A stretch of 64,000 nt of DNA, from contig NZ_ARQF01000021.1 of assembly GCF_000384815.1 (NCBI RefSeq), forward strand, positions 930,001-994,000, in the 5' to 3' direction. This DNA is from Halodesulfovibrio aestuarii DSM 17919 = ATCC 29578. Lineage in GTDB: Bacteria > Desulfobacterota > Desulfovibrionia > Desulfovibrionales > Desulfovibrionaceae. Below are positions 17,866-26,183 of the stretch, in pieces (the stretch's first letter is position 1; each line of letters opens with the position of its first letter). The translations under genes were made by a program, and so were the position numbers. The notes under the pieces were generated by a model. The model was not told the DNA's origin. It did no database searches and saw only the letters and a list, made by a program, of their open reading frames with translations.

Positions 17866-18501
17866 TCAACTCTCATCTATAACTACTCCCTGCCTCTGTA
17901 TCTCGTACCAGATGAAAGGGGCATAGCGTGCAATCTGTGCATTTGTGAGAGCATCTTCGCGGGTTCTGTCTTTGTATCGTGCATAGTACTCCGCACGTTC
18001 TGCGTCATAGACTTCTTTATCCAACCCAAGTGCATCCAGAATTTCATAGGCTTTCTCTTCCTGCTCCGGAGTCAGGTCTTCGGAAACGGCAATCATTCCG
18101 GTTTCCAGCATTAGCTCAAAAGGATAGAAATCCAAATCGTACGGACACGTCAGCGGTTCCTGTCCTCTGGTAGAGTTTACGCGCCTGTCAGCAAGAAGAT
18201 AATTCTTCCACTCGTACGCCATCCATGCATCCTGTGCTTTGGGAATAAAATGCTCCACACTGCCTTCACGGTTTCCTGTTCCATCAATATCCGGATCGAG
18301 GTACACAGCAAGGTACGCGCAAATGTCATTATAGCTTTTATGAAGCATCGGTAATGCCCTGCTCCAATATCTTCTCCAAGCAAAATTTGCAGGCGGCGGA
18401 TCCCCCTGTTTCACATGATGACGCTTTAAAAATCTTCTGCCCGGCTGTCGTACTTTTTTATTGAACTTGGAAGGCTCCGGAGCACGAGTCACTGGAATCA
18501 T
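17866..18501 (-). CDS. HNH endonuclease of a Septu-like pair (PtuB-like)
   Basis: 211 residues. The core VEHFIPKAQDAWMAYEWKNY followed by LLADRRVNSTRG matches the HNH nuclease layout of PtuB-type effectors: His84, Asn100 and Asn109. In PtuB relatives a CxxC pair before the first His and a second CxxC before the Asn hold a structural zinc. Here only Cys61 remains (CAYLAV) and the second pair is replaced by ADRR, so this is a zinc-less variant. The gene starts 4 bases inside the end of the AAA ATPase gene (ATGA overlap), the fixed gene order of Septu systems. The likely role is DNA cleavage triggered by the ATPase partner upon phage infection. This is inferred from family and context, not proven. 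Confidence 0.75.
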   Translation of the reverse strand: MIPVTRAPEPSKFNKKVRQPGRRFLKRHHVKQGDPPPANFAWRRYWSRALPMLHKSYNDICAYLAVYLDPDIDGTGNREGSVEHFIPKAQDAWMAYEWKNYLLADRRVNSTRGQEPLTCPYDLDFYPFELMLETGMIAVSEDLTPEQEEKAYEILDALGLDKEVYDAERAEYYARYKDRTREDALTNAQIARYAPFIWYEIQRQGVVIDES

Positions 18502-19850
18502 AAATTCCAGCCCCGTTTTTCTGCACGGGTACGCCAGAATGACCAGAACGGATCGGCCTGATGCAGCGCAGCGACCAATTTTTTATGAATAACTTGTGCT
18601 TCTGCTTCACTCACACGATTACGCACAGCAAGCTTGGCTTCTTTTATCGCCTCTTCACGCTGCTCTGAAGAGTCCGTTTCCAACCCGAATACCGGGCTTG
18701 TGAGCCATGCTGCAGAAGACCCGCGCCTTACCCACTCTTCTTTTTTAAGTTCAACGTCAGACGTTTCTTTGTTCAGATCAAATGTGTATAGCACGTCTCG
18801 GGTTTCATCAAAAATGGGATCCAACGACGCCAGAACCAACGGAGAATGTGTAGTGCAAATAAGCTGTGTGGAAACATCGTGCCCTGTAAGCAGACTGCCC
18901 ATTACTGACTCAAGCGATTTCAAAATACTGCGCTGCCACTGAGGATGCAGGTGTGCCTCTACTTCATCAACCATAAGAATAATTTTCGAAGCAGCTCCCA
19001 TTTTAAATTTATCGCATAACTCAATATGTTCATGCCATGCCCATGTCAGAGCATACAAAAGAGAGAGAATCTTGCGAATGCCTGCAGAAGCGTAAATAAG
19101 AGGCGTTTCTTTGCCATACTCTGTTTTAATAGTAGGGAATTTACGGCTGTCGTCTGCCTTAACCCTACGCAATCTGCCTATGGAAAAAGCCTCACCCTTT
19201 GGGGATAAATGATGCACTCCCCTTTTCAAACAGGCGTAGGCAAAGCTATCCTCCCGCTGCCAGTCGCCCCAGTCTGAAATAAGACCGTTAAATTCTTGCC
19301 GGTGGCGCTTTTGAACACCATCCCACAGCTCAGTCTGAGAATAGATGCGGGTAGTCTGATGTCGCATTGAACTTGTTACATGATCATAGTGATGCGCCCG
19401 TTCGTGAATAAATGCGCGTGCAAATTCATCTGCCTGCGCCTTAACAGGATCATACATAGCCACGGTTCCATCACATTTCATGTACAGCACAATAGAATCA
19501 CTTGGGGAATTGGCTTCAATAATTCTCTCCTCACTCTGAGAATTACAGTTCCATACCTGTCCCAACCGCTGAAAAACATACTGTTGAATTGAATCCATTC
19601 TATTTATGGAATCAAGTCGACCTCGGATAACCGAATCCGGCTGTTCCCTGCCTTCATACGCATTTGTAATAAAAGATTCGGGCATGGCCATCTCGCCTGC
19701 CCACTCTTTTGTAAGCATCCACCATGCAACATCAAGAACAAAACTCTTTCCAAGGCCGTTGTCACCCGTGAAAACGGTGAGTCTATCCCCGAACTCTATT
19801 TCAAGATGTTCAGAGGGCCCCACGTTATTAAGCTCAAGAGTTTTGATCAT
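18498..19850 (-). CDS. AAA/ABC-type ATPase of a Septu-like pair (PtuA-like)
   Basis: 450-residue SMC/ABC-like ATPase of the AAA_15/AAA_21 group. Walker A is GDNGLGKS (29-36), following the typical N terminus IKTLELNNVGPSEHLEIEFG. A signature-like segment ASAGIRKILSLLYAL lies near 254-268. Walker B is IILMVDEVEAHLHPQW (Asp295, Glu296) and the switch His is in TTHSPLVLAS (335). There is no Toprim domain, unlike OLD nucleases, so cleavage must come from the overlapping HNH gene. The C-terminal 90 residues (acidic, then Ala/Lys helices) are specific. In Septu, PtuA forms a multimer that holds PtuB. The gene is flanked by unrelated genes with no other defence gene within the window. Confidence 0.8.
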   Translation of the reverse strand: MIKTLELNNVGPSEHLEIEFGDRLTVFTGDNGLGKSFVLDVAWWMLTKEWAGEMAMPESFITNAYEGREQPDSVIRGRLDSINRMDSIQQYVFQRLGQVWNCNSQSEERIIEANSPSDSIVLYMKCDGTVAMYDPVKAQADEFARAFIHERAHHYDHVTSSMRHQTTRIYSQTELWDGVQKRHRQEFNGLISDWGDWQREDSFAYACLKRGVHHLSPKGEAFSIGRLRRVKADDSRKFPTIKTEYGKETPLIYASAGIRKILSLLYALTWAWHEHIELCDKFKMGAASKIILMVDEVEAHLHPQWQRSILKSLESVMGSLLTGHDVSTQLICTTHSPLVLASLDPIFDETRDVLYTFDLNKETSDVELKKEEWVRRGSSAAWLTSPVFGLETDSSEQREEAIKEAKLAVRNRVSEAEAQVIHKKLVAALHQADPFWSFWRTRAEKRGWNL

Positions 19851-20349
19851 TATCTTCTCCGGAAGAATATTTACGGCGCAATGCGCTAATAAACTAATTT
19901 GATATGACTAATATAGTCCACTTCGCTATTTTGTCTAGTCAACTCACCCCATACCTGCATTACAGATAACGCCTGTATCCTGTCGGTCGTCACAATTTCA
20001 CACAAAACCACCCCGAGCTCCAACACTTGAGTTTGTTTTCCATTTGTTCATCTTATCGGAAAAACAAAACACACCCTCTAAGGACCCACCAGGGAGCATT
20101 ATATATTGTTTCTTATCATCTGGCTTATGAAGCTTACCTTTCTACCGTCTCAAGAATTCAATTTAAAGCGTCTGAAAGCGTTCCTTGCACCTATTGTTAC
20201 AAAAGTTGCGGGAAATAAAAGTATTGCCGCTGTTATCCTCCCCCTTAAATACAGGTTCTCCAAAACAACAAAGCCCCCGAAGAATTTTCTTCAGGGGCTC
20301 TCATTCGTTATCTCAACGACATAACAACCGAATTATGCACAACGAGATA
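19851..20349. other. 499-base region without a supported gene
   Basis: Several short overlapping frames exist on the plus strand at 20027-20382, none with a ribosome site or recognisable protein. It holds the promoter side of the AAA/HNH pair and the terminator at 20260-20299. Possibly degraded sequence. Confidence 0.3.
20260..20299 (-). terminator. Terminator of the M15-like peptidase gene
   Basis: On the minus strand AGCCCCTGAAGAA pairs with TTCTTCGGGGGCT (one mismatch) and is followed by TTGTTGTTTT. Confidence 0.75.
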
Positions 20350-20892
20350 TTAACCGCCGACCCTTTCGATTTGCCTTGGTAGACCTGCACGGTCGCCACG
20401 GTTGCTAATTACAGAAATCGCCTTTTCATAGCGGGCATGATATCCGATATCAAAATGGAACCACGACATACCGCCGAAAGCTTCAATGCGCTGCATATAC
20501 TCGAACTGCGGTGCTCTAGCGTCCGCGAGCATCTCATCCCATATTTCATCCGGTGTTGTTTTACTGAACTTGCAATCCATGGCGCGAAACAGCTTATGTT
20601 CAGACAAAGCCGCTCCCTCACCGCAATCCACTGGTCTCCAACCGGAAAAACGAAACATCTCAGCAGCCCCGTTTTTCCATTCTGTTTCAGAAAACCAATG
20701 CCAATTGTTCACTAAACACGGGCCATATCGATCGCGCAGCCTATCCAACGTTAACAGAATACGATAATCGAACAGGCGGAACAATGCAGATTTATCTTTA
20801 CAATATGCAGCCTTGAACGGCGCAGGAAGCAACACAGGCGGTGGCAACAGCTCTTCAATGCTGAAATGTTGCGGAATATAACTACTACTCAT
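20350..20892 (-). CDS. Peptidase M15-like protein (phage endolysin type)
   Basis: 180 residues from an ATG at 20892 (MSSSYIPQHFSIEELLP), chosen because GTGGAGG lies 6 bases upstream. It shows the zinc carboxypeptidase pattern of the M15 family: a GWRP block, SEHKLFRAMDCKF with His99 and Asp106, and the C-terminal WFHFDIG with His146 and Asp148. M15 enzymes cut D-Ala-linked bonds of peptidoglycan. Without a signal peptide and with the phage-type layout, this fits a lysin or a remnant phage or tail-associated enzyme rather than a vancomycin-type VanY. No holin or phage structural gene is adjacent. Confidence 0.65.
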   Translation of the reverse strand: MSSSYIPQHFSIEELLPPPVLLPAPFKAAYCKDKSALFRLFDYRILLTLDRLRDRYGPCLVNNWHWFSETEWKNGAAEMFRFSGWRPVDCGEGAALSEHKLFRAMDCKFSKTTPDEIWDEMLADARAPQFEYMQRIEAFGGMSWFHFDIGYHARYEKAISVISNRGDRAGLPRQIERVGG

Positions 20893-21474
20893 CAACGGCC
20901 TCCACTGCGAATTTCTTACCAATACAGCCTGCCGGCACAGCAATCAGGGTCACTTGTTTTTTTTACTCCGCCTAAGGACATTATCTGTGTTTTTTTCGGG
21001 TTACCTATCAGCGCACCGTTTCCTCTCATCCCTTGATTTCCACCCGCCCAAAAAATTTTTGATGCTCCAGTACAAAATATCGTTCCCACCATGCCAGATT
21101 TTTCCTTTCTAAACCAGTGTTCCATACAGATTTTCTAGAACTTCCGTTGAAGTGTTATTTCTCTGCACTGCGACATATGGGTTACGTACTCCGTATGCTA
21201 CCAATACATAGCCCAATCGAATGACAGTCTGAAATAACATCCTTTCAAGCAACGAGATATACACTAACGGAAGGTATTAGGTAAGGTGCGCCACACAATG
21301 CTGGTACCACTGTATCATCATCTTCTGGCTATCCCCAAAGCTAGGTACACTGTATTAACGTCATCGAACCAACATACCGTTTATGTCTGCCGCGATCAGA
21401 CATAATATTTAATTCTTTTTAATCTGATATTGAATTTTTGCGCATGAATCATTAAAGTCGCATGCGAGGTGAAC
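20893..21474. other. 582-base region; one doubtful minus-strand frame and two inverted repeats
   Basis: A minus-strand frame at 20916-21125 could encode a Gly-rich 58-69 residue peptide containing GNGALIGNPKKTQ, with a weak AAAGGA site, but it is not listed as a gene. An 8-bp inverted repeat TATGTCTG/CAGACATA lies at 21382-21404. A 10-base palindrome TCGCATGCGA (21458-21467) overlaps the ribosome-site region of the 33-residue peptide. Confidence 0.35.
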
Positions 21475-21576
21475 ATGCTAAATAGATTTTTATTACTGCT
21501 CAGCAACTATGTCCTGTCGTTTACTCTTTTTATAACAATGCTATTTTTCTTAAGTTCTTCCCTATATATGCGATAA
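21475..21576 (+). CDS. 33-residue hydrophobic peptide (candidate membrane peptide or type I toxin)
   Basis: ATG at 21475 preceded by GAGGTGA at a 2-base gap. The peptide begins MLNRFLLLLSNYVLSFTLF, continues ITMLFFLSSSLYMR, and stops at TAA 21574-21576. It is almost wholly Leu, Phe, Ser and Thr, with Arg4 and Arg33 flanking a single hydrophobic helix of about 26 residues. It is too short for ordinary gene calling. The stop overlaps the left arm of a long structured segment ending in TCTTTTCTT (21579-21660). Short hydrophobic helices with a structured RNA are typical of type I toxin loci or of small membrane regulators. No antisense RNA promoter could be confirmed. Function unknown. Confidence 0.45.
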   Translation: MLNRFLLLLSNYVLSFTLFITMLFFLSSSLYMR

Positions 21577-21578
21577 AA

Positions 21579-21660
21579 GCACCACAATGCTAACCCTGTA
21601 TATAAGTTGCATAAGTACCGCTGCCGTCTACTCATAGACATGGAAGTGGTGCTCTTTTCT
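21579..21660 (+). terminator. Structured RNA or terminator after the 33-residue peptide
   Basis: GCACCAC (21579-21585) pairs with GTGGTGC (21646-21652), enclosing 60 bases with an inner hairpin GTCTA-CTCA-TAGAC (21626-21639). A TCTTTTCTT tract follows. The large enclosed segment is more than a simple terminator needs. Confidence 0.5.
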
Positions 21661-21671
21661 TATGTTTAATA

Positions 21672-21712
21672 ATAAAAAGCCGCTTCTATCTGGTAGAAGC
21701 GGCTTTTTATTA
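21672..21712. terminator. Bidirectional terminator
   Basis: 17-bp perfect stem ATAAAAAGCCGCTTCTA with its complement, around a 5-base loop. A and T flanks on both sides. Confidence 0.88.
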
Positions 21713-21915
21713 CCCATATGCAAGATCTATTAATCGCAGCCAATAAGCATCCCTTAGGAACATACTATAATCTTTGTAAAATTTGCTATGCCGTCCCAAC
21801 CATAAATGTTGTACACCTGTTGGGAAATGACTTCCCGCTGGAGCTTAGTCATGGAATTTTTCAGCCGGACAACTCACGCGTATGCGCCATCATAAACTGA
21901 TACAAACAAAAGTAA

Positions 21916-22383
21916 CTAGTTGTAATGCAAGCGCAACCCGCAGACGGTCTCCATCAGTTCATCCAGTGGAATAACCTTATACATCGGCAACTTCAGGTGT
22001 GATGCCAACGTCGTAATATCTATCGCCCGTTCTTCCTTACTGCTTCTGTCCAGCCCTTGCAGGTACACATTACCGCTTCCATCCTGAATAACTGATTTCA
22101 ATGTAAACTTAATATTTTCTGCATTCTCACGCTTGCGTGTGTAGGAAAAATCCATGGGAAATCCTTCATCCGTTGTCCACAATACGTTTACTTCAGAATC
22201 CCAGTCCCGGTTATTTGCATATTTTTTACGCTTACGCGCTGCAACATACACGTCCTTAACTGCGCCGGAACGTTTTTCAACAATCTCTGCAATCAATTCT
22301 CTATAGTTACGTGCAATACTCCGACGCCACCAGCTATTTACCCCCAACGCAACAACCGCAATAAGCCCAATGAACCAATACAT
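21916..22383 (-). CDS. Membrane-anchored hypothetical protein (155 aa)
   Basis: The start at 22383 (MYWFIGLIAVVALGV) follows AGGAG with a 7-base gap. One N-terminal membrane helix is followed by a basic cytoplasmic region (RRSIARNYRELIAEIVEKR) and a beta-rich tail. The tail has FSYTRKRENAENIKFTLKSV, GNVYLQGLDRSSKEERAI and ITTLASHLKLP, which recalls the ligand-sensing WYL fold. That match is weak and by eye. There are no catalytic motifs. Downstream of it (leftward) is the bidirectional terminator at 21672-21712. Confidence 0.6.
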   Translation of the reverse strand: MYWFIGLIAVVALGVNSWWRRSIARNYRELIAEIVEKRSGAVKDVYVAARKRKKYANNRDWDSEVNVLWTTDEGFPMDFSYTRKRENAENIKFTLKSVIQDGSGNVYLQGLDRSSKEERAIDITTLASHLKLPMYKVIPLDELMETVCGLRLHYN

Positions 22384-22513
22384 GCAACACTCCTGTATCA
22401 TACGATAATGCAGTAACGTTTTGCTTAACATTAAATGAATTCAGAAAAATAGGAAACAAGAGTAGTTACCCTCGCGGAAATACTACGTGCCGCACCGGTA
22501 ATTCACCCCCCGT

Positions 22514-22550
22514 AAAAAAAAGCGCCGCAGGAATTAGCTCCCGAAGCGCT
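22514..22550 (-). terminator. Terminator of the WG-repeat protein gene
   Basis: On the minus strand AGCGCTTCGGGAG pairs imperfectly with CCTGCGGCGCT and is followed by TTTTTTTT. Confidence 0.7.
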
Positions 22551-22556
22551 AAAATT

Positions 22557-23849
22557 TTAGCTTCCAATTGGCTTAACCCACATACGTGTTTGCAGGTTGT
22601 AAATACCATATAACATTATTCCGCTTGAAGAGGTCTGCTTCCCGACTTTCAGCAACCCATCATCGTTAAGCGTAAACAGTGTATATTCACAGGGTAAAAT
22701 TGTATTTCCTGAAAAATCCAATACTCCGACCCCATTATCATCAGTTACCACATAACCAAACGTATCAACATACAAGCTGCAATACTTAGGTGGTACAACG
22801 ACAGTTCCGTCAGCCAACAAAACACCGCCCTCCCCGTTATTATTCCAGACAATATAGGCATTTTTAACACCGTAGTTGTTGATGCTGTATGCCTTTATAA
22901 ATGTATCTGAGGGAGCGCAGTGTTGCGGATTCAATGTTCGAAGCAATGAATAAGCATGCAGAATTTCTTTGATACCACCTGCTCGAACTTGTCCCCGACG
23001 ACATCTGCTATGGACGGTTACAGATGTACTGCTGGCGGACGCAATCATTGAAGCTGAATCTGGGGGCATATCTGGCTCAGTAGAGAGACCCGAACCGACA
23101 CTTGTGATTTTCTGAGAGTTCATGCGCCCCGACGAAATGGCCTTGTTACTACCTTTGACAATGCCTTCTTTCCCATGGGGATCTAAAGCACATTTTTTTG
23201 TAAAACCTTCTACGTATCCGTCTGAGGTTCGAACAGATGAATTACGCTCCGCGCATGTAATACCGGAAACTATCGATTTCCCCACAAGATGCACACCTGT
23301 TATCGCTTTGTACTGATGATACACGGCGACAAGGGTGTTCTCATTAGAATCATAGTATATTACGCCATTCGGCTCACGGAAAAGAACATCTTCGGGAGAC
23401 CGTACTGAAGTGGTCAAAAAATGCTCCCACTGAACAGCGTCCTGACTGCCGGGAATAACGGCCACTACAGCAGCACCCTGATCTACGTCATAAAACGATA
23501 CGCCAGCACTTTTGCTTGTGACCTTCAACCCATCAAATTGCAACCCGCAAGGAGTGTGAACAAAAGGAACAATAGTGTCACCCAACGGGAGTTTGATGGT
23601 AAATTCTTTATAGGAATGCAACGCGCCCGCAAAACTCTGCAAGCCGAGAGTTGCAATCTTGTTGCGCAGCCGAACAAGGCGTGCCTTGTCGCCTGTGAGT
23701 TGTTTTTGTAAAGAGGAAACAAAACCTGTGGAAATATCACATTCACCCTGTAGAGCATCACTCGCACAAGCTCCCTGAGCTACCGCGACCAGTAGAAGCA
23801 GGTACAATAAAGTAATTCTCAATACAGTAGGCAACGTTAAAAACACCAT
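22557..23849 (-). CDS. Secreted protein with C-terminal WG-type repeats
   Basis: 430 residues. A Sec signal (VLRITLLYLLLLVAVAQGACA) is followed by an N-terminal domain of about 30-200 with no recognised family (a coiled start, then PLGDTIVPFVHTPCG). A Ser/Thr-rich linker covers about 230-285. Near 330-430 repeats of the WG (KWG/beta-propeller-like) kind appear: GGVLLADGTVVVPPKY, YVVTDDNGVGVLDFSGNTIL and MLYGIYNLQTRMWV. WG repeats form extracellular or periplasmic beta structures of unclear function. Six Cys in the mature part suggest disulfides and periplasmic folding. The gene is monocistronic. Confidence 0.65.
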   Translation of the reverse strand: MVFLTLPTVLRITLLYLLLLVAVAQGACASDALQGECDISTGFVSSLQKQLTGDKARLVRLRNKIATLGLQSFAGALHSYKEFTIKLPLGDTIVPFVHTPCGLQFDGLKVTSKSAGVSFYDVDQGAAVVAVIPGSQDAVQWEHFLTTSVRSPEDVLFREPNGVIYYDSNENTLVAVYHQYKAITGVHLVGKSIVSGITCAERNSSVRTSDGYVEGFTKKCALDPHGKEGIVKGSNKAISSGRMNSQKITSVGSGLSTEPDMPPDSASMIASASSTSVTVHSRCRRGQVRAGGIKEILHAYSLLRTLNPQHCAPSDTFIKAYSINNYGVKNAYIVWNNNGEGGVLLADGTVVVPPKYCSLYVDTFGYVVTDDNGVGVLDFSGNTILPCEYTLFTLNDDGLLKVGKQTSSSGIMLYGIYNLQTRMWVKPIGS

Positions 23850-24209
23850 TAAACACCTTTTTTTATCATTATAAACGATGCAAAAGTATTCCCCAAATCA
23901 TTTTGCATAGAGATCCTTAATATATCGTAAAATAACACATAAATAGTGCTGATATCTTTTGTCCCCGCACAAAAAATAACACATACCCACCAACAGAAAT
24001 ATTTACAGCAAGTCAAGCAAAAAATGTATATAGGGGATAAGATTGATTATCAAATATACCAAAATTACATTTTTTTTATAATAGCCGAATACTACAACGT
24101 AAAGTGACGCAAGCGACATCAATGTTAAGAAGAAAAAAAGAGCTGTGACAAACAGCTCTTTTCAACCTCTACACATATACACATAGCCTAGTTATAACGG
24201 GACAATTTG
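23850..24209. other. AT-rich intergenic region
   Basis: No gene. Promoter side of the WG-repeat gene and the hairpin at 24136-24162. Confidence 0.35.
24136..24162. terminator. Hairpin terminator downstream of the zinc-ribbon gene
   Basis: 11-bp stem AAAAGAGCTGT/ACAGCTCTTTT with a 5-base loop. The minus-strand side runs into TTTTTTTCTTCTT, fitting termination of the gene at 24210-24407. Confidence 0.8.
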
Positions 24210-24407
24210 TTACTTATACAGAGCTTCGCCTTGTTCCTTTTGCACTAGAAAGTTAAACCCTTTTCGCATTGACGATAAATATACCTCTATAGATACTTCT
24301 TTGTGTCCGCATTGCTTACAAACACGTTGACGCACAATACAATTGTCATCAGACACGTTCGATCGCGGAACATGCGTCTTTGCTCCGCAAACAGGACATA
24401 ACAACAT
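24210..24407 (-). CDS. Small zinc-ribbon protein (65 aa, Ogr/Delta-like)
   Basis: The start MLLCPVCGAKTHVPRSN at 24407 follows TAGGAG with a 7-base gap. Two CxxC pairs (CPVC and CKQC) 25 residues apart make a four-Cys zinc ribbon. The layout, with a short Arg/Ser link, DDNCIVRQRVCKQCG and a basic helix, resembles the late-gene activators Ogr/Delta of P2-like phages and the N-terminal ribbon of NrdR. Phage activators act by binding DNA and RNA polymerase. That role here is only suggested by the fold and by the HTH and M15 genes around it. Confidence 0.6.
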   Translation of the reverse strand: MLLCPVCGAKTHVPRSNVSDDNCIVRQRVCKQCGHKEVSIEVYLSSMRKGFNFLVQKEQGEALYK

Positions 24408-24939
24408 CCTTAATCTCCTATGGGATAGGCTACCATCTGTGTTCAAAGCACGTCACTATCCGCATCTAGTGCAGCAACCTGACCACAACTCCACGTTTCA
24501 CAAAAAAAGACGTGGAATTTCCCCTCTTACAGATCGTTTTTTCTCATGAAAGCCTCAGTTCAAACGCGACACAACAACAAAACAAATGCCAAGGCGACAT
24601 TTACTTTTATTTTATAAATAACAATAGAACTATAAAACTAAATTCAAATACACATTAAAACTGCTATGTAATATATATTCTTTACTTTTATACAACTAAT
24701 GCATACTTTTTTATGTAAAAGTTATATTTTTAATATTATTATAAAGTAATTACTTATGTTAATTAAAATTTTAAACAAAAAAATACATGAACATGCTTTC
24801 ACAAAGCATTTTGACACAGCTCTTTGCAGTGTGATATCAATTCTCACTAGCAACTATTAATACAAGTCCGCTAGATAACCGCTCAACTACATTGTCACAC
24901 ACCAATGATGTGTCAGCACAACAAAAAAAGTCAAGCCCT
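24408..24939. other. Divergent, very AT-rich intergenic region
   Basis: 532 bases between the zinc-ribbon gene (minus) and the HTH regulator (plus). A TCCACGT/ACGTGGA hairpin lies at 24490-24516. From about 24595 to 24800 the sequence is almost free of G and C, far below the window average, which is typical of horizontally acquired or H-NS-like-bound control DNA. No reading frame. Confidence 0.5.
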
Positions 24940-25467
24940 ATGCTCAGACAACACAACAAAAATCGCGTACTCCCTACCACCGCAGCCAAACATGACCCAG
25001 AAAATGCTCAGGCATGGGCGGTCATTATGACTAAAATTCTTGCCTTACGAGCACAAGGCAAAACTATGCAGCAAATCGGAGACATGTTCGGTGTCGGACG
25101 AGACACCGTCTCTCGCTGGATCAGTAAAGAATTTGGCGGAGAAAAAACAACTTTCGGAGATATGCTCCGGTATGCAAAAGCGTTGAATATTCCATTTGAA
25201 GAGCTTGTCGAAAAAGACCACCCCGCATACATTTCTAAATACAACCGGATCGTTGGTGAGATTTTACAGGAGTTTACACAAGACAGCGCAATGTCCATCA
25301 CTGACATTGCGTCTGCATCCAACCTTTCGAAAACCGAAATCTGTGCTGTATTCTCAGGTCAAGCTGCCGCTACCCCTGAACAATTATATAAAATATGTTC
25401 CGCCATTGAGGTGAATGCCTCCGTCGTACTCAAACAGGCGGCGAAACATATACACACCGCAATCTAA
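24940..25467 (+). CDS. Phage-type HTH transcriptional regulator
   Basis: About 175 residues with two helix-turn-helix regions. The first is TMQQIGDMFGVGRDTVSRWI, a resolvase/Xre-like HTH. The second, SITDIASASNLSKTEICAVF, is a Cro/C1-type HTH followed by the typical ALxxLxxIC-like helix (EQLYKICSAIEVNASVVL). A central segment ALNIPFEELVEKD resembles the loop after phage repressor HTHs. The start is uncertain: the ATG at 24940 has only a weak AAG upstream, and an in-frame TTG at 24892 adds 16 residues. A DNA-binding role is likely. The targets may be the AT-rich spacer next to it. Confidence 0.65.
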   Translation: MLRQHNKNRVLPTTAAKHDPENAQAWAVIMTKILALRAQGKTMQQIGDMFGVGRDTVSRWISKEFGGEKTTFGDMLRYAKALNIPFEELVEKDHPAYISKYNRIVGEILQEFTQDSAMSITDIASASNLSKTEICAVFSGQAAATPEQLYKICSAIEVNASVVLKQAAKHIHTAI

Positions 25468-25498
25468 CACTGCGGGAACCAACCATTCCTACAAAAAA

Positions 25499-25540
25499 CA
25501 GGGCACCCCACGCCGGAGTGCCCTGACCTCATTTTTTTTC
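25499..25540 (+). terminator. Terminator of the HTH regulator gene
   Basis: CAGGGCAC/GTGCCCTG around an 11-base loop, followed after ACCTCA by TTTTTTTT. Confidence 0.75.
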
Positions 25541-25739
25541 CTTAGCCAGCTTCAAGCTGATCTCAGCAAAACACATGATGCATCAACCCAACACGCATCC
25601 CACATGCCTTCTCAGAAGTTAATCGTCACTACAACAAACTTTCACCTGTACAAAAACAACTTACGTTACGTATTATCAAATTTAAGGTCATTCTTTCCGA
25701 CAGCCTCAATGGAAGCATTCACTATACGGAGAAATAAAC

Positions 25740-26183
25740 ATGCTAACGACATTTTCCTGCTCCAACTGTGACGCCATCGTTTCATTTACTGCGAAGGACA
25801 TTAAACACCATGCCGTGCACAGCGTTACTTGCCCGCACTGTCACGCGGCTAATCGTAATGACGCCATCAACAATCTTGCAAACACAGTAGGCAACAGGTT
25901 TCGGCGCAAGTTTACCGGAGATAACGAAAACATGCACATCCTCATCCGCAATGAACCTGTAGAGGATGTAAATCATGCCATGGAAACCAGTTTTGTCTGC
26001 TCAACATGTAAAAAAGAGGTGTGCTTCAGTCCCATAAAAATACTGAGTCATGTTGAACACACGATCACTTGTCCCATCTGCTCCACCCGCAACGGCAATG
26101 CTTCTGTCGATGCACAGGGAATATCACTATGCAACAGTTTTATTGTCATTAACACAGAAGGAAAGCTGTTACCGAAGACCTAG
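25740..26183 (+). CDS. Duplicated zinc-ribbon protein (147 aa)
   Basis: Two copies of one motif. Residues about 6-35 have CSNC...CPHC with IKHHAVHSVTCPHC between. Residues about 85-115 have CSTC...CPIC with ILSHVEHTITCPIC. Each copy gives a four-Cys ribbon with the same F-xxKDIKHH/F-xxIKILSH phrasing, so an internal duplication is evident. The linker contains GNRFRRKFTGDNENM. There is no catalytic motif. The protein probably binds nucleic acid or a protein. GGAG stands 8 bases before the ATG. It lies between the HTH regulator and the methyltransferase on the same strand, but as a separate unit. Confidence 0.6.
   Translation: MLTTFSCSNCDAIVSFTAKDIKHHAVHSVTCPHCHAANRNDAINNLANTVGNRFRRKFTGDNENMHILIRNEPVEDVNHAMETSFVCSTCKKEVCFSPIKILSHVEHTITCPICSTRNGNASVDAQGISLCNSFIVINTEGKLLPKT

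Noticed and set aside
20916-21125. 69-codon minus-strand frame with GNGALIGNPKKTQ
   Set aside because: Only a weak ribosome site and no family I can name. Noted in the intergenic entry but not called as a gene.
21718-21900. 60-codon plus-strand frame after the terminator at 21672-21712
   Set aside because: No ribosome site, and it begins directly behind a terminator.
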